NCBI RefSeq assembly: GCF_029931775.1
Contig: NC_079315.1
Coordinates: forward strand, 114,510,274 to 114,574,273
DNA from: Euleptes europaea
Taxonomy: Eukaryota > Chordata > Lepidosauria > Squamata > Sphaerodactylidae
DNA length: 64,000 nucleotides
Reading direction: 5' to 3'
Position 1 is the first letter of the stretch; each line of letters begins with the position of its first letter. Positions 33,598 through 47,200 of this stretch are shown one piece after another. Under the pieces are notes generated by a model, which saw only the letters and a program-made list of their open reading frames with translations, was not told the origin of the DNA and did no database searches. The position numbers and the translations under genes were made by a program.

Positions 33598-36500
33598 GTA
33601 AATACCCCCCTCCAGGCTCCTCGGAGCCAATTACTTTTATGGAAACGCACCTCTAGGCTGAGGGCCTTCCAGATGCGGGCGGGGGGAGGTGGATCGCTCG
33701 AGGGGGGGTCCCCCCTCTCTTTTTTTCACTCCCCCACCCCCCTGCACCCCACCCTTAATACTCAGATAAATGAAATTTACAAGGCAAGAATAGGGAAATC
33801 AGGGAGGATTCCTCTACCTTGCGTAATGGACACTGTCCGTGTCAATTTCACTCTGGTTATTGTAATAGGGGGGGAGAAACCCATTTTTATTGGTTTCCAG
33901 TCACTCCGGTTTTTTCTCTCTGATGGGGAGGGTGAAGGGCAGAGAAGATTTAAAAAAAAAAAACAACAGGGAAATTATCCAAAGGGGGACAAAATCCATC
34001 CCAAAACGAAACCCTTTCAGACCTATCGATTTGAACGGATTCCCCTAGTTTTCCCTCCCATTGATCTGTGGGGGGGGGGGGGTTTAAAGGGCCAAATTCG
34101 GTCTGGATGGTGCCCGGGGGGCTTTACTGCCACACGAGAAGGTTGAAAGTACCTGATGTTTCTCGCAACTCCCCCACCCCCAGTTACAAATATTGGGCGC
34201 GATCCAGTGTGGCAGTCCAACGATTTCCATTAAGAGGGATCCCCTACTTAAATCAGTGGGGTTTGAAAAGGGCTTTGCGATGGTTTACTTGAAAGTAAAG
34301 GCGGACTGGGGTCCCAGGGATGTGATCCTACCATCTATGGGACAGGAATGCGGCGCAGATAGTCCCCCAGAGGGGTTCTTCGGCGGGCAGCGAGCGTGAT
34401 CCACAAGTCACTTAAGCAGGGCGACAATAGATCATCGGCCTCCTCTGCCACCGTGTTCCTCCGGCCACTTCAGCCAGGCTAAACCGGCATGGATCCATTT
34501 CGATTTGTTGTGGTCCCCTTCCGTTTCTGAGCCAGCCGACATTTCTCAGTAAAATGGTCTGTCTGCCTTTCACGAATAAACCGTGAGCCCGAGACAAGAC
34601 GTGCAGGAACCTGGCTGAAACTGAGCGGATCAGGGCCTAGGAGAGTTTGATGTAAGCCGCCTTTAGGGCCAAGCCGGATTCCAACCATGTAAATTGTATT
34701 TTGAGCGTTAAGCCAATGCACGAGATTGCTGTTTTCAGGGCAGATTTGAGAGCTAGCAAGATCTGACCCTATTGGATTTATCCATCTTAAATCTAAATAT
34801 CCCATTGATTTCCAGGTACGAGAGAGACATGTACCACCTTAGACTGCAGGGGCCGGCTCGCATGTCTGAACGCTCCTTTTATTTATTTTTTTTAAAAGGT
34901 CTGCATGTAGAAACCTAGCATCTCGAGGAGAAAGCTAGGCTAGAACCCTGGCATGCTATTTTTCTACCTGCAGGGAACTGTAGTTTTTTGTTTGTTTGTA
35001 TATATGGAGGAGTGTTTAGTAATGCGAACTCTCCCCTGCCGGATTCCAACCTTGTAAATTGCTTTTTGAAGGTTAAGCCAACGAATGGGATCGCTATTTT
35101 CAGGGCAGATTTCAGAGCTAGCAAGATCTGACCCTTGGATTTATCCGTCTTAAATCTAAATATCCCATCGATTTCCAGGTACGAGAGAGGCATGTACCAC
35201 CTTAGACTGCAGGGGCCGGCTTGCATGTCTGAACGCTCCTTTTATTAAAAAAATAAATAAGACTGCATGTAGAAACTTAGCATCTCGAGGAGAAAACTAG
35301 GCTAGGACCCTGACATGCTAGTTTTCCACCTGCAGGGAAGGGTGTGAGTTTTTTGGGTATATATGGAGAGGTGTTCAGTCATGTGAACTTTCACCTGCGG
35401 TCTGGAGTGGTACAGACAGCCCAGGCAGAAATCCCATAAGTCCCCTTGTCGATTGTGAGAAAGAGGCTATAGTTCAGAATCCGGGCGGAGGTCGCCGGAG
35501 TCCACCATTTAAACCCACCCCTGAGCTCAGGAAGTGACTACAGAAGGGTTGCTTAACCCAGGTCCCCCTTATCACAGTGCCTTCATCTTCCCGCACAGAT
35601 CTTCCAAGAAACCTCCCTTGGGAACACAATCTGGGGGACATAGGGACGCGAGAATTGTCTTTCTGGGTCAGACCAAGGGCACAACTAGTCTGTGGGGGTA
35701 GCAGAGAGCGGCAACCCAGTTCCCATCGGCCAAACTGCCTCTGGACATGGAGGTTCCATTTAGTGCCTACCGAAGCTAACCAGCTGGTCATGAATCCACC
35801 TACGCCTTTCCAAAAGCCATCTAAGGGGGGTGGTTTGTCTGAAGGCCATTGACCCGAGTGGGATTTACTTCTGAGTAAACATCGAGCAGGTCCCTGTCGG
35901 ATTTCAGGGCAACCTTATCCCTGCTTGATTGATCTGAAATCAGAGAGCCCTGGCCCATAAGCAGGGAGCGCACGCCATGGCTGGATAATGCCCCTCACTG
36001 GGATCCAGACGTTCGGATCCGGTCTTACACGTGATTACTCCGTTCCCACGCAGCTCAAGAAACCACCCGTGAAGATCACACAGTCTGAGAAACGACCCTC
36101 AGTCCGTTTCCCTGCATGACCATCCAGGAGTCCCACACACGAATGTTTCAAACAGCCAGGGTGTTTTCACATGTGCAGGGCAACTGGGAAAGGCTGAAAC
36201 GCGTTTAGAGAGAGGGTAGCTAGATTGGAGTCCAGTAGCTCCTTAGAGACCAACAAGGTTTTCGGGGTATGAGCTTCCCTGAGTCGAAACTCCCTTCCTG
36301 AGCGAGGGCATGAGCGAGGGCCAGGTTCACACGTGCAAGGGAAACGAGGGCGCAGAGCCCGGGCGTGAGAGAATGGAGGATGGATCCCAGCTTTCCTTGC
36401 AGAGGAAACCTCTGCAGCTGGAAGGGGCTTTACATGCTCCTCTCGCAGTGCTGGTCTTCTATTCGGGAGGTGGTTTCTTTTTTTGGGGGGTGAGGTTTTT

Positions 36501-39500
36501 TGGGGGGTCTTTTTTTAAGGCTTAGAAGATCATCCCCAAAATGCGAGTCTCCATCTGCACCCTGGCACGGTCCATTCTGCCCTGGGGACTCCCCTGGCCC
36601 CATCTCATTCACCCGCAGGGATTATAAAACAGTGGAATGGGGATTTACTCCCGATAGTAGGACTGCAGCCAGCCCTCTGGAAACTAGTGGGATATTTCCC
36701 GTGCAATCCCTGAGACAATAAACACTTTACAGTATGTTGTCCCCCCCCCCCCATAGGAGTTCTTTTTGGGGGTTAAGGTATATTCCCCCCTTTTCCCGAC
36801 CCTGTCCCTAGGGCACCTTCAGGTGGTAGCTGTTCTCTCCCTGTTGTGCCTCTGGGAGAGCAATCCTCCTAAGTGAGTCTACTCAGAACCCAGGTCAGGA
36901 CTGTTGGATTGGGTTTACTCTCAGGAAAGAGTTCTTCTGAGCGCCCGGCCTGGGTGCCTGGAGTAGGTTTTAATCCTCTTGTTTGTTTCACCCTGGTAGA
37001 TTCCGAAGAGCAAGGAAGGCCCCCAAGTCGTCATATCCTCGAAGGAAGACGCCTTTGCAGGCAAGCAAAGCCAAGATGTGGGTGTGGACTTTTCACAGAA
37101 TCATAGAGTTGGAAGGGACCACCAGGGTCATCTAGTCCAACCCCCTGCACAATGCAGGAAATTCACAACTACCTCCCCCCCACACCCCCAGTGACACCCC
37201 CAGAAGATGGCCAAGATGCTCTCCCTCCCATGAACAGCCTAGGATCATAGAATCAGCACTGCTGACAGATGGCCATCTAGCCTCTGCTTAAAAACCTCCA
37301 GGGAACCACCTCCCAAGGAAGCCTGTTCCTCTGAGGAACAGCTCTAACTGTTTGAAAATTCTTCCTAATGTCTAGACAGAAACTCTTTTCATTTAATTTC
37401 AACCAGTTGGTTCTGATCCGACCGTCTGGGGCAACAGAAAACAACTGGGCACCCTCCTCTCTCTGGCCATTTATGCATGGGAGGTTTTGCCTTGGATTTG
37501 CCACTCTCTAGAGGCACATTTCTCCCACCCGAATTCTCAAAACTCTGCATGGGGGGCTTATTGTTGAGTTTTGAGAATTTGGTTGGGGAAAATGGGCATT
37601 TAGAGCGCAGCAAATCCAAGGCAAAACCTCCCATGCATAAATGATGTATGACAGCCCTTCAAGTACTTGAAGATGGTTATCATATCACCTACTCTTCAGG
37701 TTAACATACCCAGCTCCTTCAAACTTTTCCGCACCCGGTAGTCTCCCTGGATCCTGCCTTGCGGTCCCTTGTAACCAATAATGACTCTCGCCTTACTGAG
37801 AGATCTGCACCTCTGTGTCCATCTATATTTGGAATGCGGGGTGGGGACAGGTGTTAACACGCATGGGTATGACACATGAACATGAGTATACTGGTGAACA
37901 CCTGTGTAGGTTATTTGGAGTCTGCCTTTCTCACAGACCCTCAAAGCAGGCTGAAAACGTGCACAGCTGAAGCGGCCTTCTATTGAATCAGACCCCCTGG
38001 TCCATCAAGGTCAGTATTGTCTACTTGGACTGGCAGCATCTCTCCAGGGTCTCAGGCAGAGGTCTTTCATATCACCTGTTACCTGATACCTGTGGCTCAG
38101 TGGTAGAGCATCTGCTTGGCATGCAGAAGGTCCCAGGTTCAATCCCCGGCATCTCCAGTTAAAGGGGCTAGGCGAGTAGGTGATGTGAAAGACCTCTGCC
38201 TGAGACCCTGGAGAGCCGCTGCTGGTCTGAGTAGACAATACTGACTTTGACGGACTGAGGGTCTGATTCAGTATAAGGCAGCCCTTCATATGTTCACATG
38301 CTCCCTCTGACCTGGATCACCCAGGCTAGCCCAATCTTGTCAGATTTTGGAAGCCAAGCAGGGTCGGCCCTGGTTAGTACTTGGATGGGGGACCACCGAG
38401 GAAAACAAGGGTCGCTATGCAGAGGAAGGCAATGGCAAACCACCTCTTAATGTCTCTTGCCTTCAAAACCCTATTGAGTTGCCATACCTCGGCTGCATCT
38501 TAAAGGCACCTTAAGCACTCATTAAAGGTAAAGGTCCCCTGTGCAAGCACCGGGTCATTCCTGACCCATGGGGTGACGTCACATCCCTACGTTTTCTAGG
38601 AAGACCTGTTTTACGGGGTGGTTTGCCAGTGCCTTCCCCAGTCATCTTCCCTTTACCCCCAGCAAGCTGGGTACTCATTTTACCAACCTCGGAAGGATAG
38701 AAGGCTGAGTCAACCCTGAGCTGGCTACCTGAAACCAACTTCCGTCGGGACCGATCTCAGGTCTTGAGCAGAGCTTTTGACTGCAGTACTGCAGCTTAGC
38801 ACTCTGCGCCATGGGGTTCCTAAGCACCCATTACCTGATCCTATATTAACTCCAGATGCTGCCGATTGACTTTGAGATCTTCCACAGGTCAAACAGGTGC
38901 CCTACAACGGAGCCAAACTCCCCCCCCCAACACTAATCATATGGAACTTCATTATATTGAATCAGACCATTGGTCTATCAAGATCAGTATTGTCCACTCA
39001 GACTGGCAGCAGCTCTCCAAGGTCTCAGGTAGAGAAGTCTTTCACATCACCTCCTGCCTGGTTATTTTAACTGGAGATGCCAGGGATTGAACCTGGGACC
39101 CTCTGCAAGCCAAGTGGATGCTCTACCCCTGAGCTAGGCCCCTCCCCTAATTACACGGTGTCAATCAAATTCAGTCAACAGGATGGGACTGCAGCAATCT
39201 CCAAACGCACAGGTACATACACACACCTCAATATGTGTGTAATCACGTGTGTGCGGCAGGGACATTTATGCGAATATCCTTGTACAAATCTGTACAGTGC
39301 TGACACCCATGCTTGCAAGCATAAAGATATAGGAGTAAGATACATACACGCATCTTGATACATACAGACGTAACAGTTTCTGAATACTGGCATTTAACAG
39401 TGCAATTGCGCATTTTCACGCATGCCGAATAATGCACTTTCAATCCACTTTCAATCCACTTTGAAGCTGGATTCTAATATGTGAAATGGCAAAGTCCACT

Positions 39501-40663
39501 TGCAAATGACGGTTAAAGTGGATTGAAAGTGGATTGAAAGTGCATTATTTAGCATGTGTGAAAGCGCCCCAAGACACCCCATTCTTTCTGTGTTTGGTTT
39601 CTCGTGGGGTGGATCGCCTTGTCCCTAGTTTGGGGGTGGTTTTGTAGTGGTGGTGGGGGTGTTTCCTGCTGTTTAGTAAAACTGCCTCCCCCCACCCCTT
39701 TCTTGTTTCTTCTTTTAGATAAGAATAAGGAACATGGTTTTTTCATCACAGATTCCGACCATCCAGGAGGAGATTTCTGGAGGAACATAGCAGGTAACCG
39801 GCAGCTGTTTCAGGGAAGGCCGGTCCTGGGCACGTTTACGCGGGAGTAAGCCCCCGCTGGGTGAAAGGGTGGTCAACCTGAGTAGGATGGCAATCTCCAA
39901 GGCCCTAATCAAACGACTGACTCTTTTGTATGAAGATCAATTTAAGAACGAACAAACAAAAACCCAGATCTGTCTCTATGTATGTATAATAAGGGTGGGC
40001 GTGCAAAGAGGGAGGGGCCGGGTGGGATTATTAGCCGTAAGATTATTAATTGCAGGGCAGATTTCAACAGGAAATTTCGGGAACATATCTGATAACACAA
40101 TGCAATAAGCTGGCAAAAAAAGGAGAGAGCGGGGAACAGAGAGAGAGAGAGAGAGCGCATAAAATGACAATAATTGAAATGTTCTCTTTGAAACCTTCCA
40201 TTAAAAAGGATCACAGCTTATTGCTTTTAATATCTGTCAGAGAGACATTAAAGGTGTTTTATGAGATCTATGGCAACATTTATATTATCTCCGTGATAAT
40301 GATCTCTACACAAAATGTATAATACATTGACAAAAATTACATTATACAAATTAAATGGAACCACCTTTTACTGATTGCTAAATGTCTCCAAGGGGTTTGG
40401 GGGGAGAAGGGGGAGGGGGGAGGGGAAAGACATGATTAGAAGTTTTGATACTAAGTTGTCTATTGCCAGGGAGGGTTGTAAGGAAAGGGGGTTTTGTTTC
40501 TTGGGAGAGAGAGGGGGGGGAGAGGAAAGGAATCTAATTTTCCATTTATGTAATGCAAACTGTCTTGGCTTTGACTATTCACGGTTAATTGACTGTCAAA
40601 CGAGGTTGTTATCCCGAGGCTATGTCTGCAAATTTGCCTGTCAAATGAGACAGAGAGAGCAAG

Positions 40664-40704
<41 letters not shown>

Positions 40705-41180
40705 ACACCAGCATGCTAGAGAGCCCATGAAAATGGGATCCTAAAGAAATCTCACATAATAGCAGCCGGCATCGTTGGGATACATTAGCCCCCGAAGGCT
40801 GATCCAATGCCTTTACTCCAGTACAAAAGGCAACTTTCTTAGAAAGCATTTCATAATTTTTTTCTAAAAGCCCAATTTGCAGGGGTGCAGGAGGAAACAA
40901 TAGCCTTTTAAATAAAGGGAACAAACAGACAATTAAAAGGGAGGAAATTGATATTAGAGGAAGGGGGGATAATCCCATTTGATTCTTTCCAGGATATTAT
41001 CAGATGGCTCGCCTGAGCACTGAACCTCTGCCGGCAAGGGGTTCTGGGGGAAATTGATGAAGGATGCCCCTTGCCCAGTTCCTTGACTCCTGGGAATCAT
41101 AGAATTATAGAAATGTAGAGTTGGAAGGTACCTCCAGGGTCATCTAGTCCAACCCCCTTCACAATGCAGGAAATTCACAA

Positions 41181-41223
<43 letters not shown>

Positions 41224-44200
41224 TCACACACACACACTCACATACACACACTGACCCCTACTCCATGCCCAGAAGATGGGGTGGGGGGAATCCTCCAGGA
41301 TCCCTGGCCAATCTGGCCTGGAGGGAAATTCCTTCCTGACCCCAAAGTGGTGATCAGTATTTCCCTGGGCATTTAAGAAAGGGCCATGAGAGCCAAACAC
41401 TGACGCAACCCTTCCTGCCCTCCCTCTCATGATCTGCCTAAGTTCACAGAATCAGCATTGCCGACAGATGGCCATCTAGCCTCTGCTTAAAAACCTCCAA
41501 AGAAGGAAAGCCCACCACCTCCCAAGAAAGCCCGTTCCACTGAGCAACTGCTCTAACTCTCAGGAAGTTCTTCCTAATGTTTAGCCAAAAACTCTTTTGA
41601 TTTAATTTCAACCCGTTGGTTTTGGTCTGACCTTCTGGGGCAACAAAAACCAACTCCGCATTATCCTCTATATGACAGCCCTTCAAGTACTTGAAGATGG
41701 TTATCATTTCACCTCTCAGTCACTTCCTTGGACAGACCATAATTGGGGAGGCACATTCCTCCTCCAGACTAGTCTTTCTAGATTACTTCACACATTCATA
41801 AGACTCCCTGTACATTATATGTATGCCCGTGTGTCCCATGCATGTACATGCCTTCCAAAATGTGTTCCCCTATTTGTTTTATTATGGTTAGGACCTTCAT
41901 AGCTATTGACCATGCTAAATGGATCCTCCGTGTTCAGTGTACTACTAAATACCAGTGGACAGGGAGCCAGCAATTGTCTTTGTGCCCTGTAGGTGGGCTT
42001 CCTCGGGGCTGACCGTGTTGGAAACAGAATGCTGGGTCAGACGGACTTTAAGAGGTGCCTGGCTCAGCAATTGGCCTGCAGAAGGGCCCAGGTTCAGTCT
42101 TCAGCATTTCCAGTTAAAAGATAGTAGGGGGGGGGTGAAAGACCTCTACCTGAGACCCTGGAGAGCTGCTGTCAGTCAGAGTGGTGTAGTAGTTAAGAGC
42201 GGTGGTTTGGAGCGGTGGAATCTGATCTGGAGAAGCGGGTTTGATTCCCCACTCCTGCTCATGAGCAGCGGAGGTTAATCTGGGGAACTGGATTTGTTTC
42301 CCCACTCCTACACACGAAGCCAGCTGGGTGACCTTGGGGAAGTCACAGCTCTCTTAGAGCTCTCTCAGCCCCACCTACCTCACAGGGTGTCTGTTGTGGG
42401 GAGGGGAAGGAGATTGTAAGCCAGTTTGAGGGTCCCTTAAGGGGTAGAGAAAGTCAGCATATAAAAACCAATTCTTCTTTCTTCTTTCTTCTTTCTTCTT
42501 TCTTCTTCTCCTCCTCTGTCTCAATAGAAAGCAGGCTTCAGGTGATCATGTTTAGGGGGCTGGAGACCAAGCCCTATGAGGAAAGACTGTGGGACTTGGG
42601 CATGTTCAGTCTGGAGAAGGGGAGGTTGAGGGGGGGACATGATTGCTCTCTTGAAGTATTTGAAGGGCTGTCATTTCGAGGAGGGCAGGGAGCTGTTCCT
42701 GTTGGCAGCAGAGGATAGGACTCACAATAGTGGGTTTAAATTGTGGGAGGAAAGGCACTGGCTGGATATTAGGGAACAAAAATTAAAGTAAGAGTTGTTT
42801 GACAGTGGAATCAGCTACCTGGAAGTCTTTAAGCAGAGGCTGGATAAGCACTTGTCAGGGATGTTCTAGACTGATCCTGCATTGAGCAGGGGGTTGGACT
42901 AGATGGCCTGTATGGCACCTTCCAACTCTATGATTCTTTGATTCTTTGTGACCATCAGCCTGGCAGGGCTGGTTCCATCTGTTGGTTAAATGAAGGGTTT
43001 ATCCAAGCTAAGTTTACTGATTTCATTTGCAAAAAGCGCTTGTATATCATAGAATTCCCTGACCTGGATAGCCCAGGCTAGCCCCATTGTCAGATCTCAG
43101 AAGCTAAGGAGAGTCAGCCCTGGTTAGTACTTGGATGGGAGAACACCAAGGAAGGCCAGGGCCTCTACGTGGATGCAGGCAATGGCAAACCACCTCTGTT
43201 CATCTCTTGCCATGGAAACCCTACGGGGTTGCCATTAGTTGACTGTGACTTGATGGCACTATTCACCACATCGTAAACTTTTTTTTTTTTTTACTTCCAT
43301 TTCCACTGGGCATGGTGTTCAGGAAACAAAACTCCAAAGCATCAAGGAGTTAGTAAAATACATGAACACATGAAGCTGCCTTGTACTGAATCAGACCCTT
43401 GGTCCATCAAAGTCAGTATTGTCTTCTCACACTGGCAGTAGCTCTCCAGGGTCTCAGGCAGGGGTCTTTCACATCACCTCCTTGCCTAGTCCCTTTAACT
43501 GGAGATGCCAGGGATTGAACTTGGGACCTTCTGCATGCCGAACAGATGTTTTGCCACTGCACCAGGGGGCCTCCCAACACAGTTCTCTGCATCATGTATG
43601 CACATACAGACATTTTTATGCATCCCTTCCTGTACATCTATGCTATATAATTATTCACGTACGCATATATGTGAATCCTTATAGCAATACGGGATTGTAC
43701 TGCTAGACATGCAGCCCAAGATTTTAGGGTTCCTGATCAGCAAATGATGATGAGCAAAATATATTTGTAATCATTTTTAAAAAACATCCTTAGTTGAACT
43801 AGGATCAAGACTTATTATCCATCAAAAACTCTTGTACAAGAAACAATCAGTCTCAATATATTTTGGAAAAAAAATATCAGTAAAGAAGAACTGGACTAAA
43901 GTTTTGGTAAGATAAGGGGTTGTGTTTAGTGAACTTAGAATTTGCATTTCCAAGATATTAATGGCTGAATGGCTAATTGGTTTATAGGGAAATGGGTTTT
44001 ATTTCTGGAATAAAACTGGAATATACTGGAACCCCAAAGTACATTGGAATGGATAATGATATACGTTAAATTTGCTGCAATTCACTATTATTATAATTCA
44101 GACTGGAGGTGGAGGATCACATTTTGAGGGCGGGGGCCATGGCCAAGTGGTAGAGCATTTGCTTTGCATTCAGAAGGTCCTAGGTTCAATCCCTAGCACC

Positions 44201-47200
44201 TACAGTTAAAAGGATCGGGTAATCGTGATGTGAAAGACCTCTGCCTGAGACCTTGGAGAGCGGCTGCCAGTCAGAGTAGACAATACCATCCTTGAAAGAC
44301 CAATGGTTTGACTCCGTAGAAATACAAAACAAAAACCTATGCTGAATACAATAAAGTATCAAAAATAACAGCACGTCTAGCAAAACAGGCATAATTAAAG
44401 AGTGTATATATATTTTTGACATAAATGCCTACCAAACATAAATTGCAAGTGCTAATATATACAATACTATCCAATTGTATGTCAATACATCAATCATCAA
44501 AAAGTCTATAAGCATATCAGCAACATCTACGCAATGCAGGACCACGTTTGTGCTTACTAAGTGTTAGTAGTGGCAACAGTCACATAGGACTGAGGAAATC
44601 TGCTTGGATGAAATGGCTGAATATCAATCCGGATATCCCGTCTCCTGCTAATAAATTTCCTGTTCATGAATGGTTCTCATCTCAAACAATATTGGACTCT
44701 GATTGAATACCTTGATTTATTGGATTCTCAGATGTTTATCTACACGTGCTGTTAGTTCTGACTCTGTAGAAGGCAGCTTCATGAGCAATAACCGCAGGGG
44801 TTACTGGAGGAGGTAGTCTGGCCTTACATCAACAATGTAATGGTAGGCAAATTCTACCTTGTGGCCTGATCCTATTGAATTAGGCACACCGAATTCTGCA
44901 TCTGATCTAGTAAGATCTTGGAAGCTAAGCCGGGTCAGCGCTGGTTAGTACTTGGAAGGGAGACCACTGAGGAAGTCCAGGATTGCTACACAGAGGCAGG
45001 CAATGGCAAACCGCCTCTGTTCATCTCTTGCCTTGACCTGGATAGCCAACCACCTCTGAATGTCTCTTGCCATGAAAACCCTAAGGGGGTCACCATAAAT
45101 GGCCTGCAGTATGATAATAAATTCACACACACGTACACACACACACGTTCTAGGTTTCAGTCATGATAGTCACCTTACTAGCAGCCTAATAACCCAGATT
45201 AACCTGACCTTGTCAGAGTTTAGAAGCTAAGCAGGGTCGGTCCTAGTTGATACTTGGATGGGAGACCACCAAAGAAGTCCAGGGTTGCTATGCAGAGGCA
45301 GGCAATGCAAACCACCTCTTGCCATGAAAACCCTACAGGGTGACCAAAAGTCGCCTGCAACTTGATGGTAAATATATGCACACACACACATGTTCTAGGT
45401 TTCAGTCATGAGAGTAGGCTTACTAGCAGCTTGATAACCCAGATTAACCTGACCTTGTCAGAGCTCAGTAGCTAAACAGGGTTGGCCCTTGATAACCCTT
45501 GGATGGGAGACCACCAAGGTAGTCCAGGGTCGTTACGCAGAGGCCTGCAATGGCAAACCACCTCTGAACGACTCTTGCCTTGAAAAACCTATGGAGTCAC
45601 CGTGAGTTAGCTGTGACTTGACGGCGCTTTTGACCACCACCAGCTCTGCAAGGATCACGCCATCATTGTATCTCTCTGATTGGTTCCCTAGACACAATGT
45701 AAACCCTTGACCCATTGGCAATGACTGAGGCTGATTGTGCCTACAGAGAGCCAGCTTGCTGTAGTGGCTAAGAGCGGTGGTTTGGAGCGGTGGACTCTGA
45801 TCGGGAGAACCGGGTTTGATTCCCCACTCCTCCACATGAGCAGCGGAGGCTAATCTGGTGAACTGGATTTGTTTCCACACTCCTACACATGAAGCCAGCT
45901 GGGTGACCCTGGGCAAGTTACAGCTCTGTTAGAGCTCTCTCAGCCCCACCTACCTCACAGGGTGTCTGTTGTGGGGAGGGGAAGGGAAGGTGATTGTAAG
46001 CCAGTTTGAGTCTTCCTTAAGTGGTAGAGAAATTCGGCATATAAAAACCAAACCTCCTCCTCCTCTCCTTCTCCTTCTCCTTCTCCTTCTCCTTCTCCTT
46101 CTCCTTCTCCTTCTCCTCCTCCTCCAGAGTAACTGCTTTGAGAAGAGACTGAGGGAGGGTCTCTCGTGTCAGTTGCTACTGATGTGACCGTCTCTGCATC
46201 TTCTTCTTCTTCTTCTTTTTCTTCTTCTTCATCATCTTCTTCTTCTTCGATAGCTGTGCAGTGATCGATAGTTCCTCCTCCTCTCTTCTAGAATTAGATG
46301 TTTTCTCAATGCTGTGGCTGTAACCGCAGCAGGGATTGTCACATGGTTCTTCCAGACTGTGGGGACAGTTTCCAAGCCGGTGGCAGTGCATTCCTGGCAG
46401 GCCGTTCATGGCCGGCATGGAGCCCACCCCCTGTGATGCGGGAGAACGGCGTAATGAGCCATGAGGCAAGTTACAGGGCTGGTGAGCCAGGGATGCCTTT
46501 GCAGATCACTTTCCTGTGGCGAGGGCGAGATCGGCCCTCGGACCTGTGGTTCTGCATCTCTTAGATAAATATTAGCCAGGGCTGTCAAGTGCAAAGAGCA
46601 TCCTCAGAAGCAATTGCACATGAATGCATGTGCATGTTCCCAAAAATTTCCTATCAGGGCCTTTTGTGTGGCATTGATGAGGAGGGAGAGTAAAAAATTG
46701 GTAAACAAGCTTTAAAGTACAGGGGAGGGGGAGGCCAATCTGTCTTCAAGATCTCTCTTTTTTTTATCCTCTGTTCTGATCTGTGGAAGAGAGCCAGGGT
46801 GGTGTAGTGGCTAAGGTGTCGGACTGGGACCTGGGAAACCCATGTTCGGATCCCCACTTGTGCGATGGAAGCTTGCTGGGTGACCTTGGGCTGGTCAAAA
46901 AGGGCAAGAGTCCAGTAGCACCTTAAAGACTAACAAAAATATTTTCTGGTAGGGTATGAGCTTTCGTGAGCCACAGCTCACTTCTTCAGATACAGCTAGA
47001 ATGTGAATCCATCGGTCTTTAAGTAGAGGAACAGTATGTAAATGTGAATAGCAGGCTTGATGGGATTAGGTGTGATATGCAGAAGAGTCTGTGATGTCCA
47101 GGGGAGAGATGGGTGTGGAGAAATCAGCATTGGTAATGGGCCATGAATGCAAGGTCTTGGGCTGGTCACAACACTCTCAGCCTTGACCCTGGCAATTATT

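Larger units (their letters stand above)
33598..36999 (+). other. SKOR2 intron 2
   Basis: 3.4 kb. It holds the 365-bp tandem duplication and one small inverted-repeat-element fragment; otherwise unusually free of SINEs for this window. The G-rich tract at 34071-34082 and the C run at 36740-36752 are simple sequence. Confidence 0.7.

Noticed and set aside
33598-34146. Continuation of the SKOR2 frame after PPPPYKD
   Set aside because: A GTAAAT donor lies exactly at 33598, composition changes to intron-like, and exon 3 joins in phase.
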